From Trichomonas vaginalis G3 (taxonomy: Eukaryota; Parabasalia; Trichomonadida; Trichomonadidae), in NCBI RefSeq assembly GCF_026262505.1, contig NC_067207.1, positions 1,496,252 to 1,560,251 on the forward strand: a stretch of DNA of 64,000 nt, given 5' to 3'. The notes below the pieces were generated by a model, which had not been told where the DNA came from, did not search any database, and saw nothing but the letters and a program-made list of their open reading frames with translations. This document shows, piece after piece, positions 36,439 to 46,504 of this stretch. The position numbers and the translations under genes are program-made. Position 1 is the first letter of the stretch. Every line of letters begins with the position of its first letter.

Positions 36439-39414
36439 TTAGATCTTGTCGTAAGAGGAATTAGCAATAGAAGCACCCTTACCGCAAGTGAAGATGAATA
36501 CACAAGCAGCGGTGACGCAGTTGAAGAACTCTGCCCAGAATGCAGCGTTCGGGAATGCTACTTCTCCCTTTGCGAAGAAGTTGTAAGCAACCATTACGAA
36601 GACGTATAAGAATACGCCAAGGAATACAATGAGCAAGAAGACAGCGCCGCCAGTTGTTGTTCCTGGGAACTTAGTACCAATTGGGCAGCCGAGGCGGGAT
36701 TCTGTCTCGAGGATGATCTTGTACGAGCTTCCGAACATCTTAGAGACTGGATGCCAGTACATCTCTCCGGCTGGAACTGATGTGTTGCACCAGAAGTGGA
36801 GCCATGTCTCGTAGTTGCCCAAGCCACCGTCGTACTCTACGTGGAAGCCCTTAGAAGCATCGGATGGATCGTTGATGGCGTACTCGAGGCCGTATCTAGC
36901 ATCACCAGCTTCGAAGCAGACATTCTCATTTGACTCGTCTGAGAAGCAGAGCCATGAGTGAGCCTCTGTAGCGTTTGTGAGCTTGTTGCAGTTGTATCCC
37001 TTAGGGCACTTGGTGAGTTTGACAGCGGAGAAGAAGATTCTGACCTTGGAGAAGGTGTCGGAGTTACCGATGTAGACAATCTGGTCGTGTGATGGAATGT
37101 CGTTGAGGTTGATCTTGTACTGTGTCTCGTTAATCTTCTCTGACTTCCATGTCTTGTTGTATGCAATTGGATCTGGCTTTGGTGTGATCCTCTTTGGAAT
37201 CATTGGCTGGACAAACTTGGACCAGCAGGCAAGTTCTGTAATTGTGGTGTACTCAAACTCAGCGCCTTGTGTACCTTCGTGGTATGTGACAAATGGTTCA
37301 AGATTTGTAAGTGAAGTGATGTTATGGCCGATAGAGCATTTGAGTCTGATATCGACACCTGTTCCATAACCACCTTCGTATCTGAGCATGGCGAGGCCGT
37401 TGCCAGCATCAACCAACTGAACACCCATAGCGATATCACCAGCGTTGTGGCAGTATGTTGATCTCTTGATGTCATTGAGTTTCCAGCATGTCCACATGTT
37501 TGCTGTTGTGTTTGGTCCGTCAGTGCATGTGTTGCCTGCTGGGCACTGTGTCTTACGCCATGGTGTGTACTGTGTTGTTACATCGTTTGTGTCGCCTCTG
37601 ATGACAAGAGTGCCTTCGCCGTTGTATGTCTCGTCTGTGACACGCTCGAGATCGATGTAGACGAAGTGAGTGCCGTTCTCAAAGAAGAGGTCGTTGTCTG
37701 GTCTTGGATTTGGTGTTGGTGTTGGGGTCTTGCCCTTCTTTGGAATCCTTGGTTCGGCTAATGGTTTTGGTGTTGGGGTTGCTGCACCGTCTGGACCGGA
37801 GTAGCATGCGTTCTTTGACTGTGCGTTGATCTTGAGAACGTTGCCGTCTTGCTTGGCGCGTGGATCAATCTTGAGATCGTTGGAAAGGAGAGATTTGTTG
37901 CATGTGATGTAGAGTTCTGTAGAACGGTGTAATGAGCCCTTGTATGTGACCTTGACACCATTGGTAACTGATCCGTCAATGAGGGTGGCTGTTGGAGCAA
38001 CTTCTGGATCGAAGAGACCAAAGGCATCGCATGTGAACTCGGAACCAAGAGCGCCTGTATCTGGATCGCAAACCCAAACTGTGGCGAACTCATCACCATC
38101 ACAGTGGTATGGATTGCCTGTTGTAGATGTTGGGCACTTGATGCCGGCGCATGGCTGGACCATGAGTGTCTTCTTCTGTGGTGGAAGTGGTGGAGAAATT
38201 GTGGAGTCTGTGATGACAATGCCTTCCTTGCCCTTGTTCATGTACTGGAGGTTGAGATCAATCTTGAACTCTTGGCCCTGTGAGTTATACTGTGACTGTG
38301 TAATGCGGCAGAATTCGCCAGATGGTGGAATTGGTTTTGGTATTTCCTTAAGGCAGATATCGTTGTTGTCAACAGATAACCAGAGTGTGGTGGCATCGAA
38401 CTTTTCAGCAATAAGTGGCATCTCAACGTAGCCAGCTGGGTAGGATTGTTGGCATTCCCACTTGACCTGTGTCTGTCTGTCAACACCGTTGGCGTGGACT
38501 TCAAGTGTATGGACAAGGCCGTCTGTTTCGACGGTTGGAAGTTTGTAGTCTGGCTGTTCCTTCTCTTCACCGTATGTCCAGCATGTATCGATGGCTGAAT
38601 TAGAGATATTGCATACCCAGGAGGATGAGTACTTAACGCCGGAGTCAGCTAACTTGGCATTGAATGGTGGGATGGAGTGGCCGCATGGTGTGTAGTAATG
38701 GAGGTACTTCTCACCATTGTAAAGGAAGTAGGAGCGGATACCAACTGGGCCATTGTTAAGTGTGGAGAAATCAACATCGATACCCATGTAGCTTGATGTG
38801 AAGTTATCAAGAATGGACTGGAACTTGCAGTCTGGGTCTTTCGGTGGCTCTGGTGGGATGTCTGATCTGTCTTGTGCGCAGCCCTCAGCATGTGACCATT
38901 CGATGAAGATCATGTGGCGGGATCCTGTATCATGGGTTGTTACGGTTGGTTCTACATCGCCTGTTTGAGACTTGTCGCAGCGTAAGGAGTGGGCAACATC
39001 GAAGAGCTGGTAGTCGTTCTCGGCTTCTTTAGCTGGTTGGCCATCAGCATAATAAATAAGTCCTTGATCGAGATTGGAAGTATTCTCGACGTTATAATCA
39101 AAATCTGTGGAATAAGCAATATTATAGCATTGTTTTGTAGTTGGATTGAAAGCAACAGCACGTAAATCAATATCATGATGGCATTGCTCTGGAATTTGAT
39201 CCTTTGCAAGTGGTTTTCTTGGGCTAATATAATATTCCCATTCTTTGACTGTTGTCTTGATAACCTTGTGGTTTTCGAAAAGAGATTGGAAGTTCCAATA
39301 CTTTGTGCCAATCTGGACACTGCAATCACCTTTATCGGTATTCATACCCGCAATTTTATTGTTGCGGATAGGTTTGAAAGCGATATTCTTCCGAATTGCT
39401 AATAAAGGAAGCAT
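36439..39414 (-). CDS. Mannose-6-phosphate-receptor-like (MRH) transmembrane protein
   Basis: About 991 residues if started at the ATG at 39414; the few upstream in-frame codons have no ATG. Four or more Cys-rich beta units repeat (SWVCNISNSAIDTCW, TVWVCDPDTGALGSEFTC, NMWTCWKLN, HSWLCFSDESNENVCF), each fitting the MRH fold. A Pro/Thr hinge (TPTPTPNPRP) lies mid-protein. The C-terminus is diagnostic: GCPIGTKF, one membrane span (GGAVFLLIVFLGVFLYVFVMVAYNFF), then FPNAAFWAEFFNCV as in cation-dependent M6P receptors. It probably sorts lysosomal hydrolases. The N-terminus MLPLLAIRKN is a poor signal peptide. Codons are strongly C-ending, so expression is probably high. CACTTATG at the start is initiator-like. 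Confidence 0.8.
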   Translation of the reverse strand: MLPLLAIRKNIAFKPIRNNKIAGMNTDKGDCSVQIGTKYWNFQSLFENHKVIKTTVKEWEYYISPRKPLAKDQIPEQCHHDIDLRAVAFNPTTKQCYNIAYSTDFDYNVENTSNLDQGLIYYADGQPAKEAENDYQLFDVAHSLRCDKSQTGDVEPTVTTHDTGSRHMIFIEWSHAEGCAQDRSDIPPEPPKDPDCKFQSILDNFTSSYMGIDVDFSTLNNGPVGIRSYFLYNGEKYLHYYTPCGHSIPPFNAKLADSGVKYSSSWVCNISNSAIDTCWTYGEEKEQPDYKLPTVETDGLVHTLEVHANGVDRQTQVKWECQQSYPAGYVEMPLIAEKFDATTLWLSVDNNDICLKEIPKPIPPSGEFCRITQSQYNSQGQEFKIDLNLQYMNKGKEGIVITDSTISPPLPPQKKTLMVQPCAGIKCPTSTTGNPYHCDGDEFATVWVCDPDTGALGSEFTCDAFGLFDPEVAPTATLIDGSVTNGVKVTYKGSLHRSTELYITCNKSLLSNDLKIDPRAKQDGNVLKINAQSKNACYSGPDGAATPTPKPLAEPRIPKKGKTPTPTPNPRPDNDLFFENGTHFVYIDLERVTDETYNGEGTLVIRGDTNDVTTQYTPWRKTQCPAGNTCTDGPNTTANMWTCWKLNDIKRSTYCHNAGDIAMGVQLVDAGNGLAMLRYEGGYGTGVDIRLKCSIGHNITSLTNLEPFVTYHEGTQGAEFEYTTITELACWSKFVQPMIPKRITPKPDPIAYNKTWKSEKINETQYKINLNDIPSHDQIVYIGNSDTFSKVRIFFSAVKLTKCPKGYNCNKLTNATEAHSWLCFSDESNENVCFEAGDARYGLEYAINDPSDASKGFHVEYDGGLGNYETWLHFWCNTSVPAGEMYWHPVSKMFGSSYKIILETESRLGCPIGTKFPGTTTGGAVFLLIVFLGVFLYVFVMVAYNFFAKGEVAFPNAAFWAEFFNCVTAACVFIFTCGKGASIANSSYDKI

Positions 39415-39960
39415 AAGTGAATTATTAAAAGTGACGAAGCCTTGCAGTTCAAATAAACCTCTCAAATCTTATAATAAACCGCCGGATACCAATCATTAAA
39501 AAACATGGTTTTTGGTTGATAATTTTGTTCTTCTCTCTGTTTTTAATATAAAGGAGACATAAAATGATCCCATCGATAAAATCATATTATTTTCTTTCGG
39601 CTATACAATTTCCGAAAATGCGTGATCGCCATTTTTTCAGATTTGGGGAAAAACTTGAGACAATAATTCTCTTTCCAGATGTTTTTGGAGTATGAAACGC
39701 TTGGTGGCAAATGACAATTTTTTACATCGGGAAATAACCAACACCTATTTATTGAGAAATTGGGATAAAATTGGGAGATATATTAAGCGTAGAGTATATG
39801 GTTTAAGTGATGACCGTATCTTATGAAATAATGATTGATATGAAAATAAAACTAAGCAAGACGAATTAGGAACTTCTTAATAACATCCCGACTGGATGTG
39901 TGTATAGCACTTATGTTTATTTTAAATCTAATGAATTTGATAACAATCATATTTTAAAAA
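39415..39960. other. Upstream region of the MRH gene
   Basis: Contains AAAAGTGACG at 39427-39436, in reverse orientation to the MRH gene and 13 bp from its ATG. No ORF. Confidence 0.4.
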
Positions 39961-41229
39961 TACCCAGATTTTCCTTACTTTTACCACCCCTCTAAAGCTG
40001 GGGACACCGCCTATCGTTGGGAGTAGCTATTAAATAGAACCACCAAGGGTATTTTTCGAACTGCCGGTGTAGTGGAAACATCCGACATAATGATTTATTA
40101 TGCCAAGGTTTGATTCCCATTAAGCCAATTTTTTTCTTTTTTGGATCATGAATTTTTTTTGGGTCACTATAAGATTTGTTTCATGTTCTAAATCTGCTGC
40201 ATATGTAATCTATTTTTATTTACATATTTTTTAAAAATCTATTGGATTGCCAAATTTGAATATATTTAAAATCATAAAAATCCAAAAAAACTATAAATAT
40301 ATGTTTTATGCATAGTGCCGATACTCAAATATCAGATTACTTAGATCCATGAATAATATCCGAATTTTTTTTCTTAAAATTAAACTTCAAAACTTCTTGC
40401 AATCTTATTCTTCATCAATTGTAAATTTTTAAAACCATTTTTTAAAATAATTTTGCGTAAATTTTATTCTCATGTTGTTTTAATCGAAAATTGATACATT
40501 TTCAAAAAAATAATATTGACTTATGAAATTCATTTTTAAGGTGAAATAGTATTGTTTTTATTAAAGTATATGAATAATATATAAAAAATTAATGAATAAT
40601 ATAAGCAGATTTTTAGTTTACAAAACAAATATGAGCAATGCAATTTCAAACTTTTGCTGGCAATTTCGATATTGCTCAAGTTTGTAGTATTTGTGATACC
40701 TATAACATCGGCTTAATCAAAATTCGATTTTTCTTATGAGTTATTGAGAAAATTTGATTGCAATGAGAAGGATTTCGACGTTTTTGATAAACTAAGAGCT
40801 GAGCTTTAGGGGTTCAGTTCATTTATGGCTGTAGTTTGATGCGTAGATCTCTTTTTTATTGTAAATTCTTTCAGCATGGAGATCGAGAATGAATCTTTTG
40901 AGAACTTTATGAGTTTTTACACCCGTAAAGAGGTCCTTCGAGGAAAGATAGTCCAGACTACATGAAGATGTGGGTTAACCAAAAAAATCCGATGGTTTCC
41001 CCATATTCATGTAGATCTTCGAAAAAATGAGCACCAAAAAAGCCAAAAAAATAGGCTTTTTATTGGATTTGTACACTAGATCAATAATCTATTTAGGATC
41101 TGACACTCTTTTTAGCCAGAGATATGAGGTCCTTTTTAGGAAAACGATCTATTCATCCATAAAAAAAATGAATTATCGTTTTCCCCAGAAATTACATGGG
41201 GAGTGGTAAAAGTAAGGAAAATCTGGGTA
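39961..41229. mobile_element. Tc1/mariner-type element, perfect 25-bp TIRs, TA duplication
   Basis: The left end TACCCAGATTTTCCTTACTT is part of a 27-bp sequence (39961-39987) whose exact reverse complement closes the element (41203-41229). Taking the outer TA as target duplication leaves 25-bp terminal repeats. Length 1.27 kb fits mariner, but I see no transposase: the interior has only short ORFs. It is therefore a non-autonomous or decayed copy. Identical ends suggest fairly recent mobility. A tRNA-like pol III box pair lies near its left end. Confidence 0.85.
40062..40130 (+). other. tRNA-like A-box/B-box sequence inside the mariner-type element
   Basis: The A-box-like TAGTGGAAACA (40070-40080), a perfect hairpin CATAAT-GATTT-ATTATG (40086-40102) at the anticodon-arm position, and the B-box-like GGTTTGATTCC (40107-40117) follow normal tRNA spacing. 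The acceptor and T stems do not pair, so it is not a functional tRNA. A T run follows at 40131. Confidence 0.35.
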
Positions 41230-41601
41230 GTTTTGTTTATTAGTATTTGCGAATAAAAATCATTCACCGGCCACAAGTCAATTGATTCATTAACAATTCT
41301 ATATCTATTTCTAAGTTGAATCCACAAATTGATTACCTGACTACTTACTATATATAAGAAGCAATGTGTATGGATTAAAACAATATGGTGATAGTGGTAA
41401 ACTTATGTTATGCATTTTTCCTTCTAAAAGTTCAAAATTTATTTTAAGATTACATTACGCATGAATATATAAATGAAATTTCTTTGTATGATACTTTAAA
41501 AAATGAATTTACATATAATATTCCCTTGCTGAAGTCAAATTACCTCTCAGAATCACCACAAAGAAGTAAATATATTCTTTCTGAATAAAAAAAGTGACAA
41601 A
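41230..41601. other. BspA gene upstream region with AAAAGTGACA motif
   Basis: The motif at 41590-41599 lies 2 bp before the ATG at 41602. No other feature seen. Confidence 0.4.
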
Positions 41602-42666
41602 ATGTTAGTATTCTGTTTCTTTTATGCTTTCGTATCATCAAAAAGGCTTTTACAGCAAAATTTCGAACTTGATAGGAATCAAGTTTTAAAATCCGTGCAA
41701 AGTAAAATCGAAAAATTTGAAATTCCTTACTTTGTTAGAATAATTGGTGCGAAATGCTTCATTAATTCAACAACTACACTCACAACAGTAGATTTTGCAA
41801 ATGCAATTAGTCTTCTTCGCATTTCTAGCTCAGCGTTTGAAAACTGTGAAAAATTAGTTGATATTGATTTGAGTAATTGTATCAATCTGTGGACAATAGA
41901 AGAAGACGCTTTTGCGAAAACAGGATTAAAGACACTTCGCCTTCCAAATTACATTACAACATTAGGAGATCGTGCATTTCTAAGTACAAGACTTGTTCAG
42001 ATAAACATACCAAATGGATTAGTCTCTATTGGTATTGCATGTTTCAAGGATTCACCAATTACTTTTGTAAATATCTCCAAATCTTCAAGTTTAGCTGTAA
42101 TTCAACCAGAATCTTTCATGAACACTGCAATTACTTCATTTTTCATACCCTCTGGATTAGCATTGATCAGTACATTGGCATTTAAGAATACACATGTCAT
42201 TAATTTTACGATTGATCCAAGAAATAGATTTGTTACATACGAAACAGTATTTTACAACAAGAATCATTCAAAAGTTCTTGCATCTCCACCTACTATTGTC
42301 GGAAAACTCGTTCTTCCTGATACAATTACTGAAATTTCAGAATCATGTTTCGAATACTGCGATGTACAAGAAATTTCATTCACAAATGTTACTATTATAG
42401 GTCCAAGAGCATTCTACTACTCATCCATTAAGAATATTGTCATTCCTGAGACAGTTAAAATTATTGGACATTCAGCATTCGAAAATTGCAAGAATTTAAT
42501 GACTCTAAAGATACTAAACTCTGATCTTGTGATCGGATTGAATGCTTTCAGGCACACAAACCTTGTTTGCGACGTTATGATCCCTGTTCCTCTTATTCCT
42601 AATGCTATTGAGCAAGGAGTGTCAGAAAAATCATTTAATGAATGCAGTAATATAGCTAAGAAATAA
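41602..42666 (+). CDS. BspA-like leucine-rich repeat (TpLRR) secreted protein
   Basis: The 354-residue protein starts with a short cleavable signal (MLVFCFFYAFVSS). About 11 TpLRR units follow with the pattern F.N.S-L..I.IPN.V..IG..AF (TGLKTLRLPNYITTLGDRAF, TRLVQINIPNGLVSIGIACF, SSIKNIVIPETVKIIGHSAF). T. vaginalis has hundreds of such proteins, proposed as surface adhesins or immune targets. This one has no C-terminal transmembrane segment, so it would be soluble or attached by other means. The start is fixed by the signal peptide and by the adjacent promoter motif. Confidence 0.92.
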   Translation: MLVFCFFYAFVSSKRLLQQNFELDRNQVLKSVQSKIEKFEIPYFVRIIGAKCFINSTTTLTTVDFANAISLLRISSSAFENCEKLVDIDLSNCINLWTIEEDAFAKTGLKTLRLPNYITTLGDRAFLSTRLVQINIPNGLVSIGIACFKDSPITFVNISKSSSLAVIQPESFMNTAITSFFIPSGLALISTLAFKNTHVINFTIDPRNRFVTYETVFYNKNHSKVLASPPTIVGKLVLPDTITEISESCFEYCDVQEISFTNVTIIGPRAFYYSSIKNIVIPETVKIIGHSAFENCKNLMTLKILNSDLVIGLNAFRHTNLVCDVMIPVPLIPNAIEQGVSEKSFNECSNIAKK

Positions 42667-42949
42667 ATATTTGTATGTATTTCTGTTTATGTTTATTTTT
42701 CAATAAAAATTATTTTTATTTACCTATTTAAACCTAACACACTTATTTGTTTGTTCGTAAATATCATTGTGTTAATGAGTAATTTGATAAGTAAAGCTTT
42801 AATTTTGAAATTTTACAAAATCAATAATTTAAGTTAATCATAACATATCAGATTCATTAATTCGTAACTAAAAAGATTGAGATGTAAATAAATTAAGAAA
42901 TACAAACAATTTATAAAAAATATACAATAAAACATACAATATTAATAAG
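42667..42949. other. Convergent 3' flanks with shared 17-mer
   Basis: 42899-42915 carries TATAAATTGTTTGTATT on the minus strand, 35 bp after the stop of the epimerase gene, identical to 24453-24469 and 49184-49200. Confidence 0.4.
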
Positions 42950-44581
42950 TTAATCCAGTTGATATACTGGATACTCTAGTTGTACTATATGATCTCCACA
43001 TTTCAATTGATCAAAAATGTTTTGGAGAGTAAAATTATTATATTTTGCAAATGTGTTTGGTTTTGCTGCCAAGAAATCAATTGACTTATTGTTTATTTGA
43101 TCTTTGTTGCATCCATCATATGTAAAATATGATGCAGTTGTGTAATTTGATTTATTACTGTTAATTTTTGTTGAACTAGCAATATAAAGGATATTTTCTT
43201 GGAGTATTCCTCTTTGAAAGAATTCCATATGGTGTTCATCAGGAATTACATTATCATTAATTAAAAGTATTGATTTTCCTTTTGAAAAGGATAAAAATGA
43301 ATCAATTGAAGTAAAATTATTCTTGTCTGATACATTACTAATAACATTGATGCTCATATTCATTGAAAACTTCGAATTCAATGAATTAAATTTGGAAATA
43401 ATTTGATTTACATTAGAAGAATCATTTTTGGACTGAATTATGCCGATACTCAATTGGATCTCGTTTTTCTGCTGGTCTTGGAATTCTTTTATTCTCTGAT
43501 AAACTTCTTGAATTCCTGTTTTCAAATCTATATTCTGTTTCCAGTATTTATTATGCCATGATGAATTCATATTTGGATTATGTCTTATTTGTGACTTCGC
43601 TCTTCTTTGAGGAAAATCAAATTTACAATCAGGAATTACTTGCGTAATTACGGAAGTAATGTTACGAATTGAAATCCATGAACCATCAGACATGTCTGTA
43701 ATCATCTCTGCTTCATCAAAATGCTCCATTAATTTTATTAAATTCTGGCCAACGTCATTTACATGCAAAAACTGTCTAATTTCTGTTCCATCCGTTAGCG
43801 GTTTAACAACTTTATTACTAATACACTGATATATGAAATCAGGAACAACATGAGTCTTGGAACCAGGAAATTCAAAACCATAAACGTTCCAAAGACGGAA
43901 AATGCGGCCATACTGTGGATATGAAAGTGTTATATTCTCTCCATGTAGCTTTGTTAAGCCATAGGAGCTGTTATCAGCTGATAAAGAGCTTGATGCAAAT
44001 GCAAATTTGATTTTCTTGGTAATAAGCCAATCGAATACGTTATTCATCATGTTTTCATTAGATTTATAGATATAGTTTTGATTGTCTTCTCTTTGGAGAT
44101 ATTTTGCACCTCCAACTTCAAAAGATAGGAAGAATGCAAATTTAATATGTACATCGTTAAATATATCTAAAGACCCTTTAATCCTGAGATCTCTATGATT
44201 TCTTGATAGGATATGAAGTACTTTATATCCTTGTTTTTGTAATTGCTCGAGCAAAACATTTCCGATCAATCCTCCTGATCCTAACAATAAAATGTATTCA
44301 TCTGCATTTTTATGATTTAGAAGATCAAATCCAAATGGAATCAAATTTTCAAAATTTGAAGGACATTTAGGGCATGATGATTGATCATTAGTAGTTAAAT
44401 TGACATATGAAGAATTTCTTGGATGAATTGGAGAGTTTTGAGCTAAAATACTGATTTGTTTTTGTAGATTTCGTCCGTTAATAGCAGTTACTCCAATAAT
44501 GACCATAAATATGGATAGAAAAAGATCTAAAAGAATAGTTATCCATTCAATTTTTCTAAAATTCACCCGATATGGTTTCAT
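42950..44581 (-). CDS. Membrane-anchored NAD-dependent sugar epimerase/dehydratase with extra C-terminal domain
   Basis: The 543-residue protein has a short cytosolic N-terminus, one signal anchor (WITILLDLFLSIFMVIIGVTAI) and a stem. An extended-SDR domain follows: the NAD motif GSGGLIGNVL, catalytic S and YxxxK (SSSLSADNSSYGLTK) and FRLWNVYGFE. About 150 residues after the SDR domain resemble the acceptor part of a glycosyltransferase-like fold (LSIGIIQSKNDSSN, SILLINDNVIPDEHHMEFF) but lack a clear signature. Type II topology would place it in the ER/Golgi lumen, acting on sugar nucleotides or glycans. Many NxS/T sites agree. Start is the ATG at 44581, with TTTTTTCATTATTT just upstream. Confidence 0.75.
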   Translation of the reverse strand: MKPYRVNFRKIEWITILLDLFLSIFMVIIGVTAINGRNLQKQISILAQNSPIHPRNSSYVNLTTNDQSSCPKCPSNFENLIPFGFDLLNHKNADEYILLLGSGGLIGNVLLEQLQKQGYKVLHILSRNHRDLRIKGSLDIFNDVHIKFAFFLSFEVGGAKYLQREDNQNYIYKSNENMMNNVFDWLITKKIKFAFASSSLSADNSSYGLTKLHGENITLSYPQYGRIFRLWNVYGFEFPGSKTHVVPDFIYQCISNKVVKPLTDGTEIRQFLHVNDVGQNLIKLMEHFDEAEMITDMSDGSWISIRNITSVITQVIPDCKFDFPQRRAKSQIRHNPNMNSSWHNKYWKQNIDLKTGIQEVYQRIKEFQDQQKNEIQLSIGIIQSKNDSSNVNQIISKFNSLNSKFSMNMSINVISNVSDKNNFTSIDSFLSFSKGKSILLINDNVIPDEHHMEFFQRGILQENILYIASSTKINSNKSNYTTASYFTYDGCNKDQINNKSIDFLAAKPNTFAKYNNFTLQNIFDQLKCGDHIVQLEYPVYQLD

Positions 44582-45216
44582 CAAAAATAATGAAAAAATA
44601 AAAATCTATTTATTTGATGTTATTTCGATTGTACAAAGAATCTTTATGAAATTCATCGTGATTACGATGGTTTTGGGGAGTTTGTGGCAATTTTATAATT
44701 TAGACGCTGTTGCATTCAAATAATCTTAATTTTTGAATTGATTCGGATAAAATAATGAAAATAAAATCATAGCCTGATTATCAAATATAATCATTTCAAC
44801 GGTATAGTTTGGATGAGTTATTATTGAATTTGGAATCTCAACGTTTTATAGTAAATGCTGATCAAGCCGAAAAATATCAGTTAGATTTGCTAATCTCCTA
44901 AAGAATTGTGTAAAAATCAGGACTAATGATGATGTAAATGAAGTTGGTTACCGAAATAGCTGCAAATTCCAATTCAGAAATGTAGAACCCTTTCAAATGC
45001 AACATTAATCCTTTCTTGATTAATGATCTGATTCATTTAAATCATATTTTAATTTTTGCGATCATGCATAAACTCGAATCTTTTGAAAGAAAGTGATAGT
45101 TTTATCAAAAGTGCTATCGGCCTAAAAATTGAAATTGCATATTTTAATAGTTTAAATAATACTGAACATAAGTTACGTCAACATGAAAATAAAACAAAAA
45201 GCGAAGTTTTACTTTT
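44582..45216. other. Divergent intergenic region, nothing recognised
   Basis: Promoter sides of two divergent genes. Only short, AT-rich ORFs without resemblance to known proteins. Confidence 0.45.
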
Positions 45217-46197
45217 ATGGCAGCAATTCCCGAAAACGTCGCTAAATATTTGACACCAGGCAGCACAGATCTTAATGCCGCCGACGATAGAAATGAGACA
45301 CCACTCTCAAGAGCTGTCGTTGCCAAAGATGTTGAAGCAGTTAAATATCTCGTTGCAAATAAGGTAGACGTTAACAAATGTGTTAAGAAGGGTGAAGTAA
45401 CACCTGTCTTACTTGCTGCACGCTCTCAATCCCTCGAAATTGTCAAATTATTGGTCGACGCCGGTGTCGATGTCAATAAGAAAACAAAGAGAGGCGAGAG
45501 CCCACTTCACGCTGCAGCTAAGGTTGGCCCAGTCAGTGTAATTCAATATCTTCTCGAACACAAGGCAGATGTTAATGCACATAACGATAGTTTTTGGACA
45601 CCAATCTCCATTGCTTCTAAATTCTTGGATGTAGAAGCAATCAAGGTTTTCTTAGCCAATGGTGCCGATGCAAAACTCAAGGATATGAAAGAGAACTCAT
45701 GCATTTTCTTGGCCGCATCAAAGGGCAAATACGACATCATGAAGTATTTAATCGATCAAGGTCTCGAAGTTAACTACAAGAAGGCTAACCTCGATGGCCA
45801 GACACTCCTTCACCTTGCTGCTGAAGGTGGTAACACACAATGTGTTGAACTTTGCCTTGCTAATGGCTCAGATCTCACAAAGAAGGATATGTTCAACAAC
45901 ACACCACTTGATAACGCTTGCTGGGCTGGAGATCTCAACATGATCAAGTTCCTTGTCGGAAAAGGTGCCAAACCAATCTCCGCTAACAAGTCCAAGAACA
46001 CAATCTTAAACCTCTACTTAATGTCCGAGAAGGAACCAACAGTTGAAGGCATCAAGTACATCATTGGACTTGGTGTTAACGTCAACGAACCAAATATCCA
46101 TGGAAATACTGCTCTTAGCATTGCTACAAGCAAGGACTGGAAGGAAGCAGAAAAATACCTTAAATCTATCAATGCCAAGGCCGGTACGCCACTTTAA
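45217..46197 (+). CDS. Soluble ankyrin-repeat protein
   Basis: The 326-residue protein consists of about nine ankyrin repeats (ETPLSRAVVAKDVEAVKYLVANKVDVN, ESPLHAAAKVGPVSVIQYLLEHKADVN, QTLLHLAAEGGNTQCVELCLANGSDL). There is no other domain, signal or membrane segment. It does not carry the N-terminal domain of the large trichomonad ankyrin family. Codon choice is strongly C-ending (AAG, GTC, CTC), unlike its neighbours, so it is probably an abundant cytosolic scaffold or inhibitor protein. Partner unknown. The start ATG follows TTACTTTT. Confidence 0.9.
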   Translation: MAAIPENVAKYLTPGSTDLNAADDRNETPLSRAVVAKDVEAVKYLVANKVDVNKCVKKGEVTPVLLAARSQSLEIVKLLVDAGVDVNKKTKRGESPLHAAAKVGPVSVIQYLLEHKADVNAHNDSFWTPISIASKFLDVEAIKVFLANGADAKLKDMKENSCIFLAASKGKYDIMKYLIDQGLEVNYKKANLDGQTLLHLAAEGGNTQCVELCLANGSDLTKKDMFNNTPLDNACWAGDLNMIKFLVGKGAKPISANKSKNTILNLYLMSEKEPTVEGIKYIIGLGVNVNEPNIHGNTALSIATSKDWKEAEKYLKSINAKAGTPL

Positions 46198-46504
46198 GCA
46201 AGCCGCGGTGTTTTATCCATTAAAAACTCATTTTATATCCTATATACTCGATAATATATTAATAATTTATCAAACAATATTGAAATTTTTTATTATTTTG
46301 AGTAATGTTGAAATTAGGAATATCAATTTTCAATCATTATAACATGAATCTTCCAAAGATTCATGTAGCAATGAATAACAAGAAATTAAATCATCTTGAA
46401 ATGAAAAAATTAAAGAAATGAAGAATTTCCGTTATGAATTACTTCAAATCTAGAACTAATAAAGTTACTATCACCTTTTGGTTGAAGTATTAGCTCGAAT
46501 AAAC
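46198..46504. other. Convergent intergenic region, nothing recognised
   Basis: 3' flanks of two converging genes; no ORF or repeat of note. Confidence 0.4.

Noticed and set aside
36594-38570. Long ORFs antisense to the MRH receptor
   Set aside because: They are shadows of a C-rich coding sequence; the receptor frame explains the region fully.
42730-42745. CCTAACACACTT as a trichomonad intron 3' splice site
   Set aside because: The consensus ends ACTAACACACAG; the last bases differ, no GTAYGT donor pairs with it, and no exon needs it.
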